From the NCBI GenBank assembly GCA_036785705.1, contig JAWUZG010000032.1, positions 16,115,501-16,179,500 on the forward strand: a stretch of DNA of 64,000 bases, written 5' to 3'. Source of the stretch: Acanthornis magna. Lineage: Eukaryota; Chordata; Aves; Passeriformes; Acanthizidae. The notes beneath the pieces are model-generated. The model did not search any database, was not told the DNA's origin, and worked only from the letters and a program-made list of their open reading frames with translations. Each line of letters begins with the position of its first letter. Position 1 is the first letter of the stretch. The translations under genes were made by a program, and so were the position numbers. Below are positions 1 through 8,330 of this stretch, piece by piece.

Positions 1-743
1 CTGGGAACTGAAAATTACCCCTTTGTTTTATCCGCTTTTGCCCTTTCCCACTGGCGTTTTGCTGGTGATGGATGACAGGCCGGCCTCCCCGCCCTGCCCC
101 CCTCGCCCTCCCCCGATGTCTGAGCAACGGGAGGAGGTGCCGCCGCCTCGACCCACCGATAATGGCTGCGAGGAAGGGATCGGCTGGGGCCCCGCCGATT
201 TCCCCCCCTCCCGACCCCAGCCCCACCTCGGTCACACCCCCGTCCCCTGCCACCCCCCGCGTTTCCGCAGCTCGACTCGCCCCGGCGGCTCTCCTTGTCA
301 TCCGTGGAACAGGAAGAAAAAAAAAAAAGCCGGCCTCCCCCTTTCCTAGGATCGAGCTTCCCCCCACCAGCACACCCTCCCCCCCTTCCGCCGCTCGGGT
401 CCCTTTCTCCAGTCTCACCCCCGCGCCTTCACCGACCCCTTTCCTATGGCCACCCGCCCGCATCGGCCCAACCCGCCCCCCCTTCTTCCTCCCCGTCCCT
501 CCTCCCCCTCCTCTCCTGCTGCAAACGGCCATTTCTATTGTGTCTCTCGGTGCCAAGCTGAACAGGGATCGCCCCGGCCGCTGCCAGCCGCACAGCCCGG
601 CAGAAAATGGCTGGAGGGGGACGCCAGACCCACCCAACCCTCCCCTCTTCCTCCTCCCCGCTTCCCGGCCGCCTTCCCGGCCCCCTCCCTGCCCAAGTGC
701 CCCCGGGGGGGCTGCCGGGCACAGGGGGTGCCGCGTCCCTCAC
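1..743 (-). other. AKIRIN2: 5' part of AKIRIN2 intron 1
   Basis: The intron begins with GTGAGG at 743-738 on the minus strand and leaves the window at base 1. It is C-rich on the plus strand and lies inside the CpG island. It holds an A12 run at 317-328. The long open frames here on both strands are low-complexity proline, arginine and serine readings, which GC-rich DNA produces because it has few stop codons. I see no second exon. Confidence 0.85.
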
Positions 744-948
744 CTGTGGTGAGCCGGGACGACACCTCTCCGAAGGGCGAGGGCTCCATGCGCAGGTATT
801 TCTGCGGGGAGGAGGCAGCGGCGGCGAAGGAGGAGGAGGCGGCTGAGGCCGGGGCTGACAATGGCGCACATCGCCTTCGCTTCGGGGACGCTGGGCTCAG
901 CAGCGGGTCGAAATCCAGAGTCCTTTTCAAAGTGGCGCCGCAAGCCAT
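744..948 (-). CDS. AKIRIN2: AKIRIN2 coding exon 1 (N-terminal part; gene continues off the left edge)
   Basis: Akirin-2 is a small nuclear protein that links transcription factors such as NF-kB to chromatin remodellers and also binds proteasomes to bring them into the nucleus (known of the family). The minus-strand frame opens [19 protein letters not shown], the akirin-2 N terminus. AKIRIN1 diverges after LKR. The basic nuclear localisation motif PKRRRC lies at residues 22-27, and the exon ends in [14 protein letters not shown]...SSRLTT, the usual end of exon 1. The ATG at 948-946 has G at -3 and G at +4. A consensus donor (ACAG|GTGAGG) follows base 744, leaving 68 codons plus one base (phase 1). 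The linker between the NLS and SPQKY is a short Ala/Ser tract, shorter than the human one. The remaining exons, including the C-terminal YVS end, lie to the left of the window. Confidence 0.96.
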
Positions 949-1307
949 GGCGCGGAGCGGCCAAGGGGGCTCGGAGCGAGGGGCAGCGGTGAAGGCAGCA
1001 GCAGCCGGCCCTGCCCAGAGGCGTCTTCCCCGCTGTCTGGAGCGGGCTGGGGGGGAGGGAAGGGAAAGGAGGGGGCGGCTGCGTCAGGGCCGCCTCCGCC
1101 GCCTCCCCGCCGGCCTCTCTCTAGGGAGCGGCCCCGGCAGCGGCAGCAGCAGCCCCCGCTCAGTCCGGCTGGATCTCCGCTCTCCCCGCCCGCTCCGCCC
1201 TGCCCGGCCGGGACAAATTCCGCCCGCGGCCGGTGGCGGGGCGCGAGCAGTGCCGAAAGGTGCGGTGCTGGTCCCAGGTGCGCGCTGCGGGACGGCCGAT
1301 GCGGGGC

Positions 1308-1390
1308 GATGGCGATGGCGGGGCCCGGGCGGCGGCGATGGCGGCGGCGATGGCGCTCCCGGCCGTAACCCCCGCACCAGCAATATGGCG
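1308..1390 (-). promoter_or_regulatory. Cluster of YY1-like sites
   Basis: GATGGCG occurs at 1308-1314, 1314-1320, 1337-1343 and 1349-1355, and AATATGGCG at 1382-1390. Read on the minus strand these give CGCCATC or CGCCATATT, the YY1 core, all in the same orientation as AKIRIN2. YY1 sites just downstream of the start site in this orientation are common in TATA-less vertebrate promoters. Some copies may simply be a short GATGGC repeat. Confidence 0.5.
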
Positions 1391-1511
1391 TCAACAACAA
1401 CGCCGCCGGTTCAAACGCCAGCCCCCCCCTGCCGCGGAGGCTCACGGGACTCGTGGTTTCCCCGCCCCGGCCCCCGCCGCTCAAACGCCGGATGGCTGCG
1501 GGGCAGCTGGA

Positions 1512-1530
1512 ACTACAACTCCCGGCGTGC
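1512..1530 (+). promoter_or_regulatory. ZNF143/THAP11-type promoter element
   Basis: The sequence ACTACAACTCCCGGCGTGC matches the long vertebrate promoter motif ACTACAA(T/C)TCCCAG(A/C)ATGC, bound by ZNF143 (Staf) with THAP11/HCFC1, apart from two CpG-type differences near the 3' end. It lies about 560 bp upstream of the AKIRIN2 start codon inside the CpG island. This is a typical position just upstream of a housekeeping start site. Confidence 0.75.
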
Positions 1531-1549
1531 ATCGCGCCGGCAGGGCCGG

Positions 1550-1557
1550 CTTCCGGG
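1550..1557 (+). promoter_or_regulatory. ETS-like site
   Basis: CTTCCGGG is the reverse complement of the ETS/GABPA core CCGGAAG. It lies 20 bp beyond the ZNF143-type element. The two often occur together in CpG-island promoters. This is a motif match only. Confidence 0.45.
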
Positions 1558-1740
1558 TTCTGGTTTAAATCCCCACTGGGAGGGTGCGGGCTGGGGTGTG
1601 GATGGAGGACGCGGCGGGACCCTGGGGAAGGGCTGGCGAGCCCCCCTTGGGACGCGGGGACACAAAGGGGGCGATAGTCCTGCTCGGCCTCCTGGTGCCG
1701 CAGGTGTGGATAGGGTCCGGCGGCGGATGTACGTCCGCGT

Positions 1741-3185
1741 GGCGCTTGTCTGCATGTGAAATCGGGGGCAAAGTGCGTTTAGTGGCCCCCATGGTGAGGG
1801 CAGAGCAGGGACCGTGCAGGAGTCCGAGGTGACAGTTAAGGGCACGCATGGAAAGGCCTCGCCATGTCGGGATCTGTGTCTCGGCGTAACCGACTGGTTT
1901 CCTTGCAGTTGCATAAAGCACATTCTTGCTTAAGGAGGGTGGTGAGCGAAGAGGTTCAAAGAACTACAAAGCTGTTGCTGGGAAGAGCGCAGCTCTTTCC
2001 TGTGCAGCTTCCTGATTGAAATAAACTGTGTTACAGTTCACCAGAGTGGAAAAGCTAACCGAGGTTGATAACCCCCAAAATATATGTAATTTTCAGATTT
2101 TCTATGTCTAATATTTCTGTATCTAATATTGTTAATTTAGCCATGAACACAAAGGCTGTCTTCAAAACATAAAATGATGAATATAACCCCATAAAATTTT
2201 AACACTTGGGTGTTTTTTGATTTTGTTCTGAAGTATAAGCAAAGCTTTCACTAATGACATAAACCCCCCCACACAAACCTTACCATCCTTTGGAAGCAGG
2301 ATTTGCTGCACACGTTTGGTGTCTGGCATATTTTGTTAATTAAGCCATAGCGGCACCCAGTCAGTCTAAACACCAATCTGATTATGCTGCCACTGTGGTT
2401 GTACTGCTCTTGGTATAGCTGAGGCTTCAAGTGGTGGGGTGACCTAGCAGGGCCTTCCTTCTCAACAAATAATTTGTTTTCTGTGACAGATAGCTTGTGA
2501 CAATGTTAGAGCAGTTAGGTGAAATTTATCTTGTGCTTGCCTGAGATGCCTTGGCCTAAAATTAATAGTGGAAAATGGCAAAATGAATCCTCTGCTGTGG
2601 GCTTTTCCTCTGAAGAGGAAGTACTTAGAGTATTTCCTTGGAAATGAGGATGCTGACAAGTCTTTCTAAAACGAAGACAAGTTCTGCTTCTCTGCAGCAA
2701 GACTCAGGAAATGTACTGATGTTATTACAGTGTTATAATTGTCCTACTATTACTGTACTGGTATAACTACTTTTGTGGACACTCTTCTTTGGAATAATGC
2801 TGGGTAGTTTTCCATTCGTTTAGTTCTTCATTTCCATTACATTTCCCTAAGCATATAGGTTTCCCTGTGTTTGGGCATTGGTGTTAAATATTCTTACCAA
2901 GCACTTCACCCAGCAAGACTAAGGTGAAATTGCTCTTGCAGGCTTTGAATTAAGGAAACCCCAAGTGTCTCTCAGTGTGTGTATGATGCACCTATTTAGT
3001 TTGGAGTGTCCTGTGCCCTGCTTCTGCCATCATCTGTATGCTGAGAAGTGCCTGTGTTTGGGTGCAGTAGTGGAAAAAAAAGATAAAGTTCAGAGTAACC
3101 AGCACTTTCCCACTGAAATTGTTATTTTAGATATATATTCTGCATTCAGCAGCAGCAAAGATTTGGTTACATTAACCATGTGGTA
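1741..3185. other. Intergenic, nothing recognised
   Basis: GC content falls to ordinary intergenic level after the CpG island. I see no coding exon, repeat family or long simple repeat. The short open frames on both strands have no recognisable domain. Confidence 0.6.
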
Positions 3186-3492
3186 CTAGATCCTAAGGAC
3201 CATTCAGACACAATTTAAGTCAGTTAAGCCAGTCTGAGGAATCAGGTGAAACTTCATCAAGATAAGCTACTAGAAAGTCAGCTTTTGCCAGCGCAGGCAG
3301 CACTATAATTGTAAGCAATTGATTAGAACCGTGATTGTCCTAATCAACAGAATTACTTGGCTTTTTTCTGACCTTTACAAGTTGAACTAAACTGAAGCAA
3401 GTCTGATTTAGGTCAAAATAAGAATTCACACAGGCCTTTGCAGCAAATTAAACCCAGCCAAACCAATGTAGCTTTGCATGTAGACAAGCCCT
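3186..3492. mobile_element. Possible ancient hAT-like DNA transposon remnant
   Basis: The right end reads ATGTAGACAAGCCCTAAGG, like the terminal inverted repeat of amniote hAT-type nonautonomous elements (GGGCTTGTCTACA on the other strand). The left end, CCTAAGGACCATTCAGACAC, is a poor inverted match. The interior has the TTGAACTAAACTGAAGCAAG and GGTCAAAATAAGAATTCACA type of sequence I associate with these elements. It is heavily decayed. The family is recalled, not searched. Confidence 0.35.
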
Positions 3493-4004
3493 AAGGCAGC
3501 AAAATGTCCAACAGCAGTGACAAAGTGCTTGATGGTTGTCAGGGAACATGTGTTTTTACTTTCATTGTGGCAGGAAACACCATAGGGTCAAGGTTGCAAA
3601 CCACTGCTTATATTGTTCTTTCTTCTACTTGCTTATTATATAACCAATTTGCAGTGCCCCATTATGTGCTACATGGGGTGCCTTTAAAATTATATATTAT
3701 AAGCATATTTTTAAAATAAATAGTACCCACAGATTTTATTAATAGTGGGAATGGGAGAGCTTATTCATAACTGGCATTGTGCTAGATTTTATTGAATCTG
3801 TACTTCAAGCATGACACCTGTTAAAAAGGCAAGTCCTGGTGCAGGGCAATATTTTCACCTCTGTACAGCCCCGACTGAGGTGGGAAAGTAACCATTTCAG
3901 TGTATCGCTTTGGAACAGTGATGGAAATCTCATAGTGGACCAAATGTTAGGCTTTATGCATTCTCTTTTCTTCCTCTTCTTTTTGACATTGCTCCATTTC
4001 TCCG
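3493..4004. other. Intergenic, nothing recognised
   Basis: AT-rich sequence without a recognisable gene or repeat. Confidence 0.55.
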
Positions 4005-4126
4005 TTGTTTTTTGGTTTGGTTTTTTTTTTTGTTCTTGTTTTTGTGGGGTTTTGTTTTGTTTTGGTGTGGGGGTTTTTTGTTTGTTTGTTTGTTTGTTGG
4101 TAGTTTTTTGGGAGGTTTTTTTTGGT
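4005..4126 (+). repeat. T/G-rich low-complexity tract
   Basis: About 120 bp of nearly pure T and G on the plus strand, with T runs up to 11, G4-5 runs and four to five GTTT units around 4078-4097. The long lysine-rich minus frame across it is an artefact of this composition. Confidence 0.85.
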
Positions 4127-5421
4127 GTCTTCCTCTCATTCTCTTTATATACCATCTTGACTTTTCTTTCTCTTGCTTGAGATAGCCTATTCATTTGATG
4201 CACGGTCCACATCACAATCCCTATCTTTTCTTCTATGCCATCGAACCATATTCTTCCCACTTCACACATGGCTCATTTCTCCTTAACCAGTCATACTTGC
4301 CAGCATGGAACCACTGATTAGCTGAACAGTTTTCTAGGGCTTGTTCATTTCACCCCAGGTGAAGAAGACTCACTTTAAGTGGTGTCAGACACTTGAATTT
4401 GGACATGCATACCAAAAGTTTCTTATTTATGTATTAGGCACACACTATGGTTGCAGATTTTGTGGACAAAATGCAGTGGTGGTGATCTGCCATGATGTCA
4501 GTGAAGAGTTTGTATGGTGCCAAGTGAGAGTGAATTAGTTAATCTGAAAAAAAAATGGAGGTTAATACAGGAATTGTAAGGTGAAAAAAACAGCCAAAAG
4601 AAAACTGGAATAAATGTCTCAGTCTGCTTTGCTATGTAGTAACGTAGACAGTGCTGGCCAAAGGGAAAGGCTACACAGGAACAGGAATGAAAGACAGAGG
4701 TCAGTGAAGGTCAGCTCTGCTTGTTTAGATGCTGACTTCTGCTGATAATCTGTACCAAAAATTATGATCTGAAGCTGCAACAGGCATTGACGTTCAATAG
4801 GACAAATCTGTTTCTTAGGCCTGAGGTACTAAGGTATTTCCAGCAGAAGAAAAGAAGTAATTTCCCAATATAAACAACATTCAAAGCACCTATTTCCTCT
4901 AAAATACTGTATATACTTCCACATATTCAGGAAAGATTAATTAAAACAATAACCTGTGTAGAAAAAGGTAACGGAGCTGATTAGAATAATATAAATGGAA
5001 AAATTAGCCCCAGGAAGTTAAAGTGTTGCTATTTAAATGTTATTACCCCTATTAATTGTTGAAGTCTGTGATTTTTCTCTAAAAGCACAAGGAAGAAATA
5101 AGTTCAGAAGATCTGTATTAGTGATGAAGACTCTGTTGATACAGGAACTGTCAGTTACCCAAACTGGAAATAAGAGGAGGATTTATAAGTGCCAGAAGAA
5201 TGAGTTTCCAGAGCACTCTTCCAGTAGCACTAGTATGGGTGAAAATAAACCCCAATCTTTAGTTGTGGGTTAGGTGGGCTTTAGGTAAGGCTTAGTATTT
5301 TTACAAAAAAGGATTGTATGGTATTGATGCTTTCAGTGACATGAGACTATTGAGAGCCCGGGAAGTTTTGTAATACAAAGTGACAACAACAAAGTCACAG
5401 TGGAATTAAACATTTTATGGG
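4127..5421. other. Intergenic, nothing recognised
   Basis: AT-rich single-copy-looking DNA. There are no exon-like frames with splice signals and no repeat family that I can name. Confidence 0.55.
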
Positions 5422-6008
5422 TGTGCTGTTTTTGGCTGGGATGGAGTTGATTTTCTTTGCAGTAGCTGATGTGGGATAGGTTTCAGATTTGTGACCGAAA
5501 CAGTGTTGATAATATATGGATGTTTTCATTTTGCTGGGCAGTGATCGCACAGCATCAAGGTCTTTTCTGCTTCTTATCCCACCAATGAGGAGACTGGCGG
5601 TTCATAGGGAGCTGGGAGAGGACATAGCCAGGACAGCTGATCCCAGCTGACAAAAGGGACATTCCACATCATATGGCATCATGCTCAGCATATAAAGCTG
5701 GGGAAGAAGAAGGGAGGGGGGAAAATTCATAGTCACACTGTTTGACTTCCCAAGTCACTGTTAGGTGTGATGGGGCCCTTCTTTCCTGGGGATGTCTGAA
5801 CACCTGCCTGCCCATAGGAAACAGTGAATCACTTCCTTGTTTTGCATTGCTTGTGTGCACAGCTTTTGCTTTCCCTCTTAAAATGTCTTTATCTCAGCCC
5901 ATGAGTTTTCTCACTTTAACCTTTGCAACTCTCTCCCCCATCCCACCAGGGGAGGGTGAGTGGATGACTGTGTGGTGCTTAGTTGCTGGCTGGAGTTAAA
6001 ATGTGACA
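5422..6008 (+). mobile_element. Solo LTR of an avian endogenous retrovirus
   Basis: A 587-bp LTR reading TGTGCTGTTTTTGGCTGGGA... to ...GTTAAAATGTGACA. It has the layout of a common avian ERV LTR: an upstream U3 rich in AACAGTGTTGATAA-type sequence, a TATA box (TATAAA, 5691-5696) after 'catcatgctcagca', an R/U5 with 'tttatctcagcccatgagttttctcac', and a 'tgtggtgcttagttgctggctgg' 3' end. No internal gag, pol or env sequence follows, so it is a recombined solo LTR. The flanks (ATGGG before, ACTTG after) do not form a clear target duplication, so it is probably old. The polyadenylation signal is degenerate. Confidence 0.88.
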
Positions 6009-7249
6009 ACTTGCAAGGATATGCTTATATATACAGGAATAACCCATTTGAGTCAGTTCACCTATATTCAGAATAATATATTGAAGCTATAAAAAGAAAA
6101 TTACTAAACTCACTGGTGTATATGCATGAATTGTGCTAACAGACCTGGATACAGAATAATTAGGAAGCACTGAGTAAAATTTTGCACTCTGACTACTGCA
6201 ATTACTTCAGTGATTTCAGGAAAGCATCAACTAGCAAAGCATGGATCAGTAGTATTTTCTATCTGTTGTCAGTCACAACCTTGTGTAGGTTCACCAAAAA
6301 AATTAATGGTATATAAGGAGGGCAGTGTCATGAGGTACTGGAAATGCTATTGCAACCTAAAGAAAGATGGCCTTACATCACCATGTCCTGAATATCCTTA
6401 CCCCAGAATGTCAAACATTTTTATACACAAACATTTACATTGTGCCTATCCGTTTTCTTCCTCCCTTTTACTATTGTTAAGAATTCACATTTTTAAACTT
6501 CTCATATAATTTTCCCTGACTGGATTTCAGAGAAGCATTGTACTTTGCTAAACTCTGCTTTGCTCTTGATCTTTAAAAAACCTGACACAGTGCTTTAACT
6601 GAAAGGAAAACTGTACTTCTTATGAAAAGGTTTTTTTTTCCAAAATGTTCTCTTACATCTTTGTAAAAGAACTTTTCATAATTGATTCTTAGGGTAAAGA
6701 AGCAGCATGGTATTGCATATTAATTGGAGAGTAGAACTGAGTCAACTAAAAATATGTTGAGTTGGAATGGTGAAAAAAATTAGAGGCCAAATATTAATAA
6801 TGTGAGTAATACTGAACATGTAAATTAAGAGCTATTGAAGTCGAATATGCTGAGCTGTGAACATCTCTCCACTTTTGCAGTGGACTAGAGCCTGGCTTCT
6901 CTGTGAGCTTACACAGATGTGCTGGACTAAGATACAGTAAAGGTCAGGCTTTTCTTCTGTGTCAGTATGTTAGTGAAGCCATCATAGCACAGAGTGACAA
7001 CCGAAATGTATTAACTATCTCCTACTGATTTCCTCAGGTCTAGGAGGAGGTTTGAGGCACTGTTCATTCTATTCACTAGCAACACATAAGAAATGGCCAG
7101 GTACTTTCTATTGCAGACCTTTTGCCTCTTTGGAAATTTTGCATAGAAGCTCAATGGAAGCCAGTTGGAAATTTTGCTTTTATTGAGCTCAGTTTTCTGC
7201 ATAGAACAATGAAGAACTGTGGACTTGAGTTAAAACTCCTGTTTTTCCA
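6009..7249. other. Intergenic, nothing recognised
   Basis: AT-rich DNA with short T and A runs. No gene, repeat family or clear regulatory element is seen. Confidence 0.55.
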
Positions 7250-8330
7250 GATCATTTACAAAGGGTTCAACTTCCCTGTCACTATCTTACCTGTCTTACC
7301 CATCCTTCTGTTTTGGTTTTTTTTTTCATATAGTACCTGGCGACATTTTGTTCTCAAAAACTTCCTCCCTGCCTCTGCAGCTGACCTCCAGGATGCTCCC
7401 TGATCTCCCAGGCAGGTGCTATGTATGTGTACTGTACCATCTGTACACTCCTATGGCTTAACCTACTTCTCCACCTCTGATCAATCACCCCTTTGCTTGC
7501 CCATCTCTGCTCCCCTCTGCCAATGCTGTACAGTACTTCTCACTTAGCATACCTTTTCCACTCATAAAACAAAAGACAGCACCCATCTGCTGCTGGCAAA
7601 TCCACTCCTTGTCCTTTCTCCACCACCACTGCTAATTCTGTCATCCTTCAAGCTGTTCTGCTCCTTTTTCTCTCTCATATCAAAGCTGGTTTTAGGTCAT
7701 GATTGTTCTTCTGTGAAGTTTTTCCAACGACCTGTTTCCCCACCTCAGACCTTTTTTTCCAAAATTCTTCCCCAGACTTAGGTCACCTCTAGCCTGAAGA
7801 TGCTCATAAATTACCAGTTTTCTAGAACTTTCTCCCAGGGAATCTTTAGTTTCTCCTTTCCACCCATAGTTTAGGGTCTCTCTGTTCACCTTTTCAGGAG
7901 ACAAAGTTTTCACTGCCCTCCTCACCCTTTTTCCTGACTAACCAGCAGTGTCTCATCACCTTTATGCGCCTCCTTGGACGTTCTTGAGTTGTTCATCCCT
8001 TCGGTTTCAGGCCTCACCTTTGGGGCCTGGCATGCTTCTGCTGATGCATTAATTTGGGATTTGTGTCAATCCCACACATTCTGGTTCAGTCCAGCTTTCC
8101 TCTAATAACTTCCTTCCCTCCTTCCTTCCCTCCTCCTGCTTTCCTCAGAGGACTTTTACCAATGCTGCCCTTTTTCTTTAAGCCTGGAACAACTGCATCC
8201 ATCTTGTGAACGAAATCCACACTGCCTGCATTCAAATCTCCCCATAAAATGTACTTTTGCCGTAACACCTATCCAGCTCAGATTCTTCCCCTGAAACATA
8301 CCCTGTTCCTCTATAATAAAAACAAATCCT
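7250..8330. other. Pyrimidine-rich, strand-asymmetric block
   Basis: For about 1.1 kb the plus strand is dominated by C and T (purine-rich minus strand), with few A or G runs. It includes a CTTCCTTCCCTCC-type repeat at 8109-8136. I cannot assign it to a gene or repeat family. Old retroposon sequence or a transcribed unit with strand bias are possible. Confidence 0.5.

Larger units (their letters stand above)
70..1740. promoter_or_regulatory. AKIRIN2: CpG island and AKIRIN2 promoter
   Basis: GC content and CpG frequency are far above the rest of the window and drop sharply after about 1740. The island covers exon 1 and about 800 bp upstream of the AKIRIN2 ATG. There is no TATA box near the expected start. 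From the element order (YY1-like sites at 1308-1390, ZNF143-like at 1512-1530, ETS-like at 1550-1557) I infer AKIRIN2 transcription starting at roughly 1320-1420 and running leftwards, which gives a 5' UTR of about 400 nt. CpG-island promoters are often bidirectional, so a divergent noncoding RNA running rightwards is possible, but no exon of one can be shown here. Edges are by eye. Confidence 0.85.

Noticed and set aside
446..1759. 437-codon open frame across the CpG island, plus strand
   Set aside because: GC-rich DNA has few stops. The product is low-complexity Pro/Arg/Ala/Gly, runs antisense to AKIRIN2 exon 1 and through its promoter, and has no recognisable domain.
3805..4269. 154-codon lysine/threonine/glutamine-rich frame, minus strand
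   Set aside because: Most of its middle is the antisense reading of the T/G-rich low-complexity tract.
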